A stretch of DNA of 23,727 nucleotides from an uncultured Bacillota bacterium (GCA_947088415.1 CAMUGK010000006.1:1-23727); one strand, 5' to 3'. Counted from the stretch's first letter, positions 1 through 7,174 are shown. Made by a program: numbers and translations. Notes: a model not told the origin generated them from the sequence alone.

Positions 1-3000
1 GAAGATACTGCAATTGAATACACCAACAAAAAACGTCAAGATAGCGAAATTGAAAGTGACCAGAAAGTAATTCTTTCAAATGGCGAAATGCAAGAAGGCT
101 TTAATATATATTCAACTTCTGGTTTTAAACTTCTTGAAATGAATTATAACAACGATATTTGGGGTTTTTATAGAACTTATGTAAACAGAACTCAAAATCT
201 CTATTTGAAATCTCCTCGCCTTTCTTCTGGTAAAATCTATCGCATAAGATTTACTGGAAATTATGGCTATCAAGTAAACGAACTTAACATTTCCGAACTT
301 TTCGATGATGTAAATCCAAGTTCAACTAAACATAATATCACACTATCAGACAGATTGACTGGCGAAACCAAAACTTTATATCTCAGCATTCAAGATGGAA
401 ATCTTACTACAACAAAATATTCAAATTCGACAAGTGCAACCCTTTCAATTGATGTAAGTTCCTTTGAAAATATTCAAAGCCCAACAAGAGTTGAAATATT
501 CCCAGTGGAAATAAGCATTTCTTATTGGAACACTTACACAAATCAATGGGATAACTCACTTTTAAATTCTGCTAAAGTTGCAAATGGCGATCCAAATGCA
601 TGGAAGAAATTTAATTCAAGTGTTGTTACTTTTGATTATAGTCTAGCAAGACTTAATATCACATTAAATCTTCAAGAAAACACAAGTCAAAAATTTAGAT
701 ATGTAATCACAGACAACTTTGGCAATGAAACAACAGTAATTCAACTTGCCAATGAAAAAGAAGTTCAAGAAATTGTTGGAAGCAATATCTATACTAACGT
801 AGAAAGTGATACATCTGTTACCTATCTTTCTTCTAATGCTATAACCTATCAATACAATAGACTTTTATATTCTGCAGAAGTAATAAAGGTTTATGAAAAC
901 CAAGTTGATGTTACAAAAACAAATCCTGCCATTCAAACACCACGTCAAGACAATGTCATGGCAATAACATTGAGTGCAGGAAATGGCAATTATGACAAAG
1001 TCTATGTGATTGAAGTTCGCGAACTTGAAACTGGCGACTTTATTAAACGTCTTAATCTTCGTGTTTACAACAAACTTCCTATGCTTTCAATAAGTGGAAA
1101 TATTAACGGACAAAATAGTGTTTGGTTTACAAACAAAAATGGTGACGTTATTGACGGCGACAAAATTGACGATATTGAAAACATTCCAAATTTAACAATA
1201 AAATTTAACAATAAAACTATTACTACAAATGCTAAAGCAATTACAACCTTCTCTAATAATGTTACTGTTCACTTTAATGACGGTCAAGTTTCTGATGAAT
1301 GGAATGAAGAACAACCATCATACTTTAAACCTTATTCATTCTCTGTATATATTTCACAGGATGGCGAAACTTGGACAAATGTGAATGACTCTATTCTTCT
1401 CGGTTATACCCTTTCTGGAACTGGAAGTTATTATGTTTTAGTTAAGTATGATGAAGAAAACTTGTTTAACGATCTCAATCAATTATTTATGGTTAACATT
1501 TTAAATTCATCATCAGTTTCATATTATTTCCATGTTGATGGAATGCCTGTAAACCCTAGACATGGTTTCAGTTACACTGCCCCAGATACTGGAGATGTAA
1601 TTACAACCGTGTATATGTTGAATGTCAACCCAATAGACAAAGAAGCAAGAGTTTCAATTGAGGGAAATGAAGAACTTCACACAGTTGGTTTAGATAAACC
1701 AAGACAGGTAAATGACAAACAAGCCGCTCGTGCAGGTGTTGAAGTTTGGGAATACACTTATTCAAGTGACAAAACAAATAGAGCAAGATTTGTTGTTATC
1801 TACATTGGAGAAAAAACTTCTATTTTAAACACTCTTTACTATGAAGATATAACAATGGGTGGCTCAAATAAAGATTGGCTTCAAATAGCAAATCCTGCCA
1901 ACCCTGACCCAGTTGTTGCTTCTGACTCTTCATTTAAAGAGCTTAAATTGACTTGGAACTCAACCTTTGCAATTGCAGAAAATAATGTTAATGTTAAAGT
2001 TTTAAAATACTTTAATGGCGATTGGAAAGAAGTAAATGTAAAAGTTCAAAATGACAGCAATAATCTTAGTCATATTTCTCTTACTCGAGCAGGCTCATAC
2101 AGAATTTATTTTGAAGATAGTTGTGCAAATCCAAATAAGCATATGTTTGGCAGAAGTGAATTTATCAATGTTGTCTTCTTAAATGGCGTTCCTTACACTC
2201 TTACCTACACCGACCCTGTAACTCAAGAAGAAGTGACTTCCGAACCTATTAATAGAGCAATATATAATGGAACTGTCCGATTATCCCTTTCAAATCCAAG
2301 CAGTTACTTTACTTCGGGTTATGAAATTGAAGTTTTAAAAGACGGAAAACCTTATTCAGTTCAAAAAGAAGGTGTAAACAACTTTATCTTTAGTGAAAAT
2401 GGTTTCTATTCGGTAACTTTCAAAAATGTTGTAAGCATCAATCAACAAAGTGTTCGAGAAGATACAATCACATTCTCAATTATCAACTCAAACGAATCTC
2501 GATTTGCTTTTGAATTTGGCACTTATTCAGATTATTACATCAGTTCTATCATAAAAAATGGTGTTGATGTAACACAAAGATATGTTGACATTATTGACAC
2601 TGACAAGAAAGTTGTTGATGGACAAGAATTTTTAAGAAATTTACAAATTTCTTACTTCGACATGAAAACAGGAAGTGGAAGATATGTTGTAACTATTGAG
2701 ACTGGCGAACAAACCTACAAAAACACAACTGCAACTTCATTTAGTTTCGCTTTTAGAATTAACATGGCATACCCTCCTATCACCGTTGCTCTTGACGAAG
2801 GTGGAACAACATCAAGTCCTATTAATGTTTCTTTCAACATGAGAAACTTATATGAAAGTGTTGGCGATTGCATTGTTAAAATCCCAGGCAAAGCAGATAT
2901 GCTTATCAATGCCGAAACAGTTGGCGAACAAGAAGTATTCTCAACTGACATCACTGCCATTGGCACAGATTATGTCCAAGCTTACACAATGAGTGGCAAC

Positions 3001-3138
3001 TTGCTTTACTCATACAAGATCACTCGCACCGAGCCTCTTAATGTTTGGGCAATCATTGCAATTGTAATAAGTGTGATTGTTGTCGGAGTTGTTATCTTCA
3101 TTACAGTTAAACTTAGAAAACGTCTTAAAGTTAAATAA
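1..3138 (+). CDS. Large cell-surface protein with C-terminal membrane anchor (5' end outside window)
   Basis: The frame is open from base 1, so the gene starts upstream of the window and 1045 residues are visible. The visible part is almost entirely beta-rich, Asn/Thr/Ser/Tyr-rich sequence with recurring GxYxVxF-type strand motifs. These resemble stacked bacterial Ig-like or fibronectin-like modules, but I cannot assign a named domain. At the extreme C terminus, residues about 1015-1036 form one hydrophobic segment (starting VWAIIAIVIS), followed by a short basic tail (KLRKRLKVK). That arrangement fits a protein held in the membrane with its bulk outside the cell. No LPXTG sorting motif is present. 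The gene is convergent with rplA and is followed immediately by a hairpin repeat. Function is unknown; adhesion or an envelope role is inference. Confidence 0.8.
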   Translation, partial: EDTAIEYTNKKRQDSEIESDQKVILSNGEMQEGFNIYSTSGFKLLEMNYNNDIWGFYRTYVNRTQNLYLKSPRLSSGKIYRIRFTGNYGYQVNELNISELFDDVNPSSTKHNITLSDRLTGETKTLYLSIQDGNLTTTKYSNSTSATLSIDVSSFENIQSPTRVEIFPVEISISYWNTYTNQWDNSLLNSAKVANGDPNAWKKFNSSVVTFDYSLARLNITLNLQENTSQKFRYVITDNFGNETTVIQLANEKEVQEIVGSNIYTNVESDTSVTYLSSNAITYQYNRLLYSAEVIKVYENQVDVTKTNPAIQTPRQDNVMAITLSAGNGNYDKVYVIEVRELETGDFIKRLNLRVYNKLPMLSISGNINGQNSVWFTNKNGDVIDGDKIDDIENIPNLTIKFNNKTITTNAKAITTFSNNVTVHFNDGQVSDEWNEEQPSYFKPYSFSVYISQDGETWTNVNDSILLGYTLSGTGSYYVLVKYDEENLFNDLNQLFMVNILNSSSVSYYFHVDGMPVNPRHGFSYTAPDTGDVITTVYMLNVNPIDKEARVSIEGNEELHTVGLDKPRQVNDKQAARAGVEVWEYTYSSDKTNRARFVVIYIGEKTSILNTLYYEDITMGGSNKDWLQIANPANPDPVVASDSSFKELKLTWNSTFAIAENNVNVKVLKYFNGDWKEVNVKVQNDSNNLSHISLTRAGSYRIYFEDSCANPNKHMFGRSEFINVVFLNGVPYTLTYTDPVTQEEVTSEPINRAIYNGTVRLSLSNPSSYFTSGYEIEVLKDGKPYSVQKEGVNNFIFSENGFYSVTFKNVVSINQQSVREDTITFSIINSNESRFAFEFGTYSDYYISSIIKNGVDVTQRYVDIIDTDKKVVDGQEFLRNLQISYFDMKTGSGRYVVTIETGEQTYKNTTATSFSFAFRINMAYPPITVALDEGGTTSSPINVSFNMRNLYESVGDCIVKIPGKADMLINAETVGEQEVFSTDITAIGTDYVQAYTMSGNLLYSYKITRTEPLNVWAIIAIVISVIVVGVVIFITVKLRKRLKVK

Positions 3139-3490
3139 GCAACCAAATGTTGCTCGATTATCTATTGAGTGTAATTGAAATTCAAAATGTATTTTGTTCA
3201 CCCTTAACTAGATGTCGTCCGATTATCTATTGGGCAACTTAAAATTTAGAGTGTATTCTGTTCACCCTAAGCCCAAGCGCTGGGCGATTATCTATTGGGT
3301 GTAATTGAAACTCAAAGTCATAATTAATTCACCCTAAATAGAAACAGGCGTGCCTGTCACCCTAATCTTAACGCTTGGCGATTGACTATTGAGTGACTTG
3401 AGAGTTAATTTGTATTCTTTTCACCCTTAACTAGATGTCGTCTGATTATCTATTGAGTGTAATTAAAAAGCACAATGGTATTTAATTCAT
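3139..3490 (+). repeat. Tandem array of about five 65-bp two-hairpin units
   Basis: The core CGATTATCTATTG(A/G)G starts at about 3155, 3220, 3285, 3379 and 3443. Spacing is 65, 65, 94 and 64 bp; the 94-bp step is 65 plus a 29-bp insert holding the palindrome ACAGGCGTGCCTGT (about 3344-3357). Each unit has a 15-nt stem-loop or its degenerate form (GCAACCAAATGTTGC at 3139-3153, GCCCAAGCGCTGGGC at 3271-3285), the core, and then GGGTG...TTCACCC, which can pair as a second, longer hairpin. The array begins at the base directly after the surface-gene stop codon. The stem-loop sequence varies while its pairing is kept in the best copies. Confidence 0.85.
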
Positions 3491-3511
3491 TTAAACTTGA
3501 TGTTAACATTT

Positions 3512-3550
3512 CAATAAAAATCCACAGGTAAAACCCGTGGATTTTTATTG
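3512..3550. terminator. Strong bidirectional intrinsic terminator
   Basis: A 14-bp perfect inverted repeat (3512-3525 with 3537-3550) has a GC-rich centre TCCAC/GTGGA, an inner GGT/ACC pairing, and A/T-rich outer arms that give a T-run on either strand. It lies between the convergent surface gene and rplA and can terminate both. Confidence 0.85.
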
Positions 3551-3561
3551 TATAACTTAAT

Positions 3562-3605
3562 AGATTCTTCAACTCAATGCTATAGCAGTGGCTCAGAATG
3601 ACAGC
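3562..3605. repeat. Fragment of a dispersed GATTCTTC...GAATGACA palindromic element
   Basis: AGATTCTTC at about 3562-3570 and GCTCAGAATGACA at about 3592-3604 can pair through ATTCT/AGAAT. A related stretch, GCTCGGAATGACAGA followed by CGAATCC, lies at about 14362-14389 between pgk and tpiA. The pair of motifs looks like the ends of a short palindromic repeat. This is pattern recognition only. Confidence 0.45.
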
Positions 3606-3666
3606 CAAAGGTTGTTTTTATTTAAGAAGTGTTGATATATTTATCATAATCAAGCAAAATTAAAAT

Positions 3667-3710
3667 AAAAGGCTTATGAAATTCAGAATGAATTCATAAG
3701 CCTTTTATTT
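3667..3710. terminator. Second bidirectional terminator hairpin
   Basis: AAAAGGCTTATGAA (3667-3680) pairs with TTCATAAGCCTTTT. The stem continues inward to ATTC/GAAT with one bulged A, and a TTTATTTTT run follows on the + side. It backs up the 3512-3550 terminator between two convergent genes. A further small hairpin, AGAAA-GTGCA-TTA-TGCAC-TTTCT, lies at 3741-3765. Confidence 0.75.
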
Positions 3711-3797
3711 TTAAATTTCTTTTGTTTTCTTTTTTTAACAAGAAACTGTGCATTATGCACTTTCTCTTAGAAATAAGAAATAAACAATCACAATCAT

Positions 3798-3925
3798 GCA
3801 ACTTTTGGTTGCTCGCCAAGCGTTAGGCTTAGGGTGACAGGCACGCCTATTTCTATTTAGGGTGAATTAATTATGGCTTTGCATTTCAAATACACCCAAT
3901 AGACAATCGCCAAGCGTTAGGCTTG
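3798..3925 (-). repeat. Inverted copy of the hairpin repeat, abutting the rplA stop codon
   Basis: Read on the minus strand, this starts with CAAGCCTAACGCTTG at the first base after the rplA TAA. It then has CGATTGTCTATTGGGTG, a spacer, TTCACCCTAAATAG, the palindrome AGGCGTGCCT, CACCC, a second AAGCCTAACGCTTGG, and finally GCAACCAAAAGTTGC (3798-3812). The module order matches 3271-3394 on the plus strand, so the two stretches form a long inverted repeat flanking the terminator island. Confidence 0.85.
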
Positions 3926-4612
3926 TTATAATGAAACTTGAACTTTAACGCCAGGTCCCATTGTTGAAGCAACAGTAACAGATTTGAAATATGTTCCTTT
4001 TGCAGCAGCTGGTTTAGCTTTTGTGAGTGCTTCAATAACTGTGTTGAAGTTGTCAACAAGTTTATCCTTGCCAAAACTAACCTTGCCGAGTATAACGTGA
4101 ACAATATTATTTTTGTCAAGACGATATTCAACCTTACCTGCTTTAGCTTCAGTAATAGCTTTAACAACGTCCATAGTTACAGTTCCACTCTTTGGGTTTG
4201 GCATTAAGCCCTTAGGGCCTAAAACTCTAGCAACACGACCTACAAGACCCATCATGTCCGGTGTTGTGATACAAACATCAAAATCTACCCAACCGCCTTG
4301 AATTTTTGCAACGATTTCTTCAGCACCAACATAGTCAGCACCTGCTTTTGCAGCGTCGTCTGCTTTGTCGCCCTTAGCAATAACTAAAACTTTTAAAGAT
4401 TTGCCTGTTCCGTGTGGAAGAACACAAACGCCACGAACTTGTTGGTCAGCTTGTCTTCCGTCAACACCAAGACGAACATGAAGTTCAACAGTTTCGTCAA
4501 ACTTAGCCTTAGGCATATCTAAAAGTGTTTGCATTGCAGAAGCAACATCAAAAGAAGTTTGTTTTGAAACAACTTCTACAGCACCTGCATATCTTTTACT
4601 TAACTTTTTCAT
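3926..4612 (-). CDS. rplA: 50S ribosomal protein L1
   Basis: L1 forms the mobile L1 stalk of the large ribosomal subunit and, in many bacteria, represses its own operon by binding the mRNA leader. The 228-residue product has the usual family length. It shows the family landmarks MKKLSKRYAGAVE at the start, then LPHGTGK, and GRVARVLGPKGLMPNPKSGT in the second half. The start is fixed by AAGGAG eight bases before the ATG. It lies 11 bp after rplK, so the two are certainly cotranscribed. Its stop codon touches a hairpin repeat. rplJ and rplL, the usual next genes, are absent: the region beyond is the convergent surface gene. Confidence 0.97.
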   Translation of the reverse strand: MKKLSKRYAGAVEVVSKQTSFDVASAMQTLLDMPKAKFDETVELHVRLGVDGRQADQQVRGVCVLPHGTGKSLKVLVIAKGDKADDAAKAGADYVGAEEIVAKIQGGWVDFDVCITTPDMMGLVGRVARVLGPKGLMPNPKSGTVTMDVVKAITEAKAGKVEYRLDKNNIVHVILGKVSFGKDKLVDNFNTVIEALTKAKPAAAKGTYFKSVTVASTMGPGVKVQVSL

Positions 4613-4623
4613 AGCACATCTCC

Positions 4624-5052
4624 TTAGTCAACAACTGTAACGCCCATGCTTTTAGCAGCGCCTTCAATCATAGACATAGCAGACTCTAGGCTTGTGCAGT
4701 TAAGGTCTGGCATCTTTGTTTCAGCAATTTGCTTAATTTGAGCCTTAGTAATCTTTCCGACTTTTGTTTTGTTTGGTGCAGCAGACCCCTTTTCAAGTCC
4801 AAGCGCTTTCATAATAAGAATAGCGGCTGGTGGGGTTTTAAGCACGAATGTGAAACTTCTATCCTTATAGATAGTAATCACTACTGGAATAATCATTCCA
4901 GCTTGAGAAGCTGTCTTCTCATTAAATTCTTTTGTAAAGCCCGCGATGTTAATTCCATGAGGTCCAAGAGATGAACCAACTGGAGGTCCCGGTGTGGCTT
5001 TACCTGCTGGGAGTTGTAATTTAACTACCGCAGAGATTTCTTTTCCTGCCAT
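4624..5052 (-). CDS. rplK: 50S ribosomal protein L11
   Basis: L11 binds 23S rRNA at the GTPase-associated centre and is needed for factor-dependent steps and the stringent response. The 142-residue product matches the family length. The N-terminal Pro-rich linker region (LPAGKATPGPPVGSSLGPHGINI) and the C-terminal rRNA-binding part (KTKVGKITKAQIKQIAETK, SAMSMIEGAAKSMG) are both present. An upstream GTG at 5103 extends the frame, but AAAAAGGAGGATAAA directly precedes the ATG at 5052, and the product then begins MAGKE as expected. An L1-binding hairpin lies just upstream (5069-5103). Confidence 0.97.
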   Translation of the reverse strand: MAGKEISAVVKLQLPAGKATPGPPVGSSLGPHGINIAGFTKEFNEKTASQAGMIIPVVITIYKDRSFTFVLKTPPAAILIMKALGLEKGSAAPNKTKVGKITKAQIKQIAETKMPDLNCTSLESAMSMIEGAAKSMGVTVVD

Positions 5053-5068
5053 TTTATCCTCCTTTTTA

Positions 5069-5103
5069 GTGGTAACCAAAGGGTTGCAGTTCCCTTCTCC
5101 CAC
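5069..5103 (-). promoter_or_regulatory. Probable L1-binding mRNA leader (autogenous control of rplK-rplA)
   Basis: On the minus strand, GUGG pairs with CCAC. An asymmetric internal loop (GAG opposite UGGUUA) follows, and then AAGGG pairs with CCCUU around an 8-nt loop. Two short helices around an asymmetric loop with GGGAG on one side is the shape known for ribosomal protein L1 sites on L11-L1 mRNAs. It ends 16 nt before the rplK ATG, next to the ribosome site. The fold is visible in the sequence; binding by L1 is inferred from the family. Confidence 0.7.
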
Positions 5104-5109
5104 ATTTTA

Positions 5110-5162
5110 AACGAAAGTGACTTATCTTTCGTTATATATCAAGCGGATTAGTCCGCGATATA
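5110..5162 (-). promoter_or_regulatory. Two adjacent hairpins in the rplK leader
   Basis: AACGAAAG (5110-5117) pairs with CTTTCGTT (5126-5133) as a perfect 8-bp stem. TATATC-AA-GCGGA (5135-5147) pairs with TCCGC-GATATA (5152-5162) around a 4-nt loop with an AA bulge. Neither is followed by a T-run on the minus strand, so they do not look like terminators. They could be RNA-processing or stability elements between the orphan gene and rplK. Confidence 0.6.
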
Positions 5163-5169
5163 CCATATT

Positions 5170-5649
5170 TTAAGCTTCAGTTTCTTTTTGAGTAAGGCTT
5201 TTATAAATAAAAGAGAAAACTTCATATTCATCATTTACAGGACTTACTGCTTTTGCTGATATAATATCTTGTTTAAGTGTTTTTTCAACGTCAATTTTGT
5301 AAAGTTTACTTTTACTTTCTTGGTTTTCAGTGCCAAGTTTAAGTTCTCTATTATTAGGTTGATCTAAATGGAAATAGAAGTTTGTTGTTCCATTATCAAT
5401 AACTTTTAAAATGGTATCTCCCATAAGCACATTTTCTTGACCTTTTTCATCTATACCATTGATGATATAAGCATTGCTAGCCATATCTTGAATTAAAATT
5501 GCAAATATATCAGGTTGTTCACTTGATTTAATTTCTTTTATAATGCGTGCACCATGTAAACTTCTTGCCATTCGATAAGATTTAACAATCGTCATCTTTG
5601 GATTTTTCATATATTTACATTCAAACATTAAATTTAAATCTTTTTGCAT
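5170..5649 (-). CDS. Unrecognised 159-residue protein inside the nusG-rplK interval
   Basis: I do not recognise this family. The gene is real: TAAGGAG sits 8 nt before the ATG, and its own promoter TTGACT-17 bp-TATACT lies at 5671-5699. The product looks soluble, with mixed alpha/beta character. It has an N-terminal basic segment (KMTIVKSYRMARSLHGARIIKEIK), a central beta-rich stretch (ILIQDMASNAYIINGID), and a C-terminal YEVFSFIYKSLTQKE. No signal peptide or membrane segment is seen. nusG and rplK are normally adjacent, so this is an insertion into a conserved operon. Its promoter may also feed rplK-rplA. Function unknown. Confidence 0.85.
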   Translation of the reverse strand: MQKDLNLMFECKYMKNPKMTIVKSYRMARSLHGARIIKEIKSSEQPDIFAILIQDMASNAYIINGIDEKGQENVLMGDTILKVIDNGTTNFYFHLDQPNNRELKLGTENQESKSKLYKIDVEKTLKQDIISAKAVSPVNDEYEVFSFIYKSLTQKETEA

Positions 5650-5670
5650 AATTATCTCCTTACTTCAAAT

Positions 5671-5699
5671 AGTATAACTTAAAAAAGGTTCAAAGTCAA
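5671..5699 (-). promoter_or_regulatory. Sigma-A-type promoter for the orphan gene (and possibly rplK-rplA)
   Basis: On the minus strand, TTGACT (5694-5699) and TATACT (5671-5676) are separated by exactly 17 bp, 21 bp upstream of the ATG at 5649. It lies directly after the nusG stop codon. Confidence 0.75.
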
Positions 5700-5702
5700 G
5701 AG

Positions 5703-6356
5703 TTAATTAATTTTTCTAACTTGAGCAAAGCCAAGGTCAACAGAAGTTTCTCTTCCAAACATTTCAACATTAACTGTTAAAACATTATTTTCAGGATCTA
5801 CAACTGTTACATCACCAATCATGCCATTAAGTGGGCCATCAACAACTTCAATTTTATCGCCAATAGCAAGATTTGTTTCAACTTTAATTTGCTCTAAGCG
5901 AAGTTTCATAACTTCTTCTTCATTAAGTGCAAGTGGGCGACCTTTAGGGCCAACAAAACCAGTGATTCCACGTGTTCTTGTCACATTATGCCAAAGGTCA
6001 TCGGCATATTTCATTTTAACCAAGATGTAGCAAGGCATAGCTTTACGTTGAACTAAAACTTTTTTGCCGTTTTTTTCTTCAACAACATCTTCCATAGGAA
6101 TGACAACATCAAAGATTCTATCTTGAAGATTGAATTTTTCAATAACGGTTTCAAGATTTTCTTTTGCAACATTTTCATAACCAGAGAAGGTGTGAAGAAC
6201 ATACCATTTTGCTTGTAAATCATCTGAATATGCAACTTCTTCTCCAGTAAGAGCATTTGTCTTTTTAATTTTCAATCTTTCAGGAATTTGCTCTTGATTT
6301 GCTAAGATTTGGCTGTCAAGATTTTCTTCCATGTTAGTCTTATCTTTTTCTTCCAT
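5703..6356 (-). CDS. nusG: Transcription termination/antitermination factor NusG
   Basis: NusG binds RNA polymerase and modulates pausing, termination and transcription-translation coupling. The 217-residue product carries the NGN domain from about residue 50 (KWYVLHTFSGYENVAKENLE), with GITGFVGPKGRPLAL near its end. A C-terminal KOW domain follows (GDKIEVVDGPLNGMIGDV...FGRETSVDL). An acidic, Glu/Lys/Asn-rich N-terminal extension of about 45 residues precedes the NGN domain. AAAAGGACAG lies just before the first ATG; a second in-frame ATG eight codons in is possible but has a weaker site. It is 35 bp after secE in the same operon. Confidence 0.96.
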   Translation of the reverse strand: MEEKDKTNMEENLDSQILANQEQIPERLKIKKTNALTGEEVAYSDDLQAKWYVLHTFSGYENVAKENLETVIEKFNLQDRIFDVVIPMEDVVEEKNGKKVLVQRKAMPCYILVKMKYADDLWHNVTRTRGITGFVGPKGRPLALNEEEVMKLRLEQIKVETNLAIGDKIEVVDGPLNGMIGDVTVVDPENNVLTVNVEMFGRETSVDLGFAQVRKIN

Positions 6357-6391
6357 AATACTGTCCTTTTAATAAATTTTAATTTCTCACT

Positions 6392-6877
6392 TTATGCTTT
6401 TGGCAATAAGTTAAATAAAAATCCAAATAATGAGTCAAGACCAAAAAGAATAACTGCAAAAATGAGAACAACTGCGATAACAACGCCAGTCTTTTTGACA
6501 ACTTCTGGAAATTTTGGCCATGTCACTTTTTTAAGTTCACTGACAGTTTCCTTAGTGCGACGTTTAAGACCTTTTCTTTCCTTTTTGTCTTTTTTAGGCT
6601 TTTTCTTGTCATCTTCTTTTTTGTTCTTGTCAATTTTAGACTTACTCTTGTCTTCTTTTGAAGTTGACTTTTCACTCTTTTCTTCTTGTGCAACTTCTTG
6701 AGTTACCATTTCATCTGCTTGAGCATTTGTTTCGGCTTGCTCAACCAAAATTTCTTCTTTTGGTTCAATCACATTCTCGTTTTCAAGATTTTCTTCATTA
6801 GAAACAAGTTCCACCTTTTCTTGCTTTTCTGAAGCAGAAATTTTAACAGGTGCTTTTTTGTCTTTCCTTTTAGTCAT
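6392..6877 (-). CDS. secE: Preprotein translocase subunit SecE with long charged N-terminal extension
   Basis: SecE clamps SecY in the membrane as part of the SecYEG protein-export channel. The last 60 or so residues are a complete minimal SecE: amphipathic RTKETVSELKKVTWPKFPEVVKKT, then one hydrophobic segment (VVIAVVLIFAVILFGLDSLF). The first 100 or so residues are low-complexity, Glu-rich and then Lys-rich (EDKSKSKIDKNKKEDDKKKPKKDKKERKG broken into short runs). That makes the protein 161 residues against about 60 for the minimal form. It lies between rpmG and nusG as in most bacteria, with its ATG 14 bp after the rpmG stop. Confidence 0.95.
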   Translation of the reverse strand: MTKRKDKKAPVKISASEKQEKVELVSNEENLENENVIEPKEEILVEQAETNAQADEMVTQEVAQEEKSEKSTSKEDKSKSKIDKNKKEDDKKKPKKDKKERKGLKRRTKETVSELKKVTWPKFPEVVKKTGVVIAVVLIFAVILFGLDSLFGFLFNLLPKA

Positions 6878-6891
6878 ATTTAACTCCTAAA

Positions 6892-7053
6892 TTATTTTGT
6901 TTCTTTGTGAACAGTTCTCTTTCCACACTTAGGGCAGAATTTTTTAATTTCAATTCTTTCTGAATTTGCACTTGTATTTTTGCTTGATGCATAATTTCTT
7001 TCTTGACATTCAGTGCAAGCAAGTGTGATGTTTTTACGTTTTGGTGCTGCCAT
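6892..7053 (-). CDS. rpmG: 50S ribosomal protein L33
   Basis: Translating the minus strand from ATG at 7053 gives 53 residues: MAAPKRKNITLACTECQERN, a middle part, and a C-terminal FCPKCGKRTVHKETK. The paired CxxC motifs (CTEC, CPKC) make it the zinc-ribbon form of L33, a small component of the large subunit near the E site. AGGAGAAG precedes the ATG. Position ahead of secE-nusG is the conserved arrangement. A longer overlapping reading frame (6870-7100) is a shadow, since the L33 frame gives the family sequence exactly. Confidence 0.96.
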   Translation of the reverse strand: MAAPKRKNITLACTECQERNYASSKNTSANSERIEIKKFCPKCGKRTVHKETK

Positions 7054-7074
7054 ATTTCTTCTCCTAACAAAAAA

Positions 7075-7097
7075 CTAACACCCCGAACGAGTGTTAG
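7075..7097 (-). promoter_or_regulatory. 5'-end hairpin with U-run in the rpmG leader
   Basis: On the minus strand, CTAACAC pairs with GTGTTAG and is followed at once by TTTTTT (7069-7074), which is terminator-shaped. The promoter at 7102-7130 predicts a start at about 7095, so this hairpin would form from the first bases of the transcript. It could be an attenuator or a 5' stability element. Confidence 0.55.
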
Positions 7098-7101
7098 CAT
7101 G

Positions 7102-7130
7102 ATTTTAACATATTAAACTAGTTTTGTCAA
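7102..7130 (-). promoter_or_regulatory. Promoter of the rpmG-secE-nusG operon
   Basis: Minus strand TTGACA (7125-7130), 17 bp, TAAAAT (7102-7107). The -35 is a perfect consensus match. It lies 48 bp upstream of the rpmG ATG. Confidence 0.85.
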
Positions 7131-7174
7131 GACTTTTTAAGTCTTTTATTAAAATATTTCTTTAAATTTTTTAT

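Noticed and set aside
3139..3490. Regularly spaced repeats suggesting a CRISPR array.
   Set aside because: The 65-bp units are repeated almost throughout, with no unique spacers of constant length, and no cas gene is in the window.
3897..3925. GCCTAAC/GTTAGGC boxes directly after stop codons, resembling integron attC core sites (RYYYAAC/GTTRRRY).
   Set aside because: Both boxes are the two strands of one small palindrome, not the paired ends of an attC. The neighbouring genes are core genes in operons, and no integrase or cassette array is present.
6870..7100. Longer minus-strand frame overlapping rpmG.
   Set aside because: The adjacent frame gives an exact L33 with two CxxC motifs and a proper ribosome site; the longer frame is a shadow.
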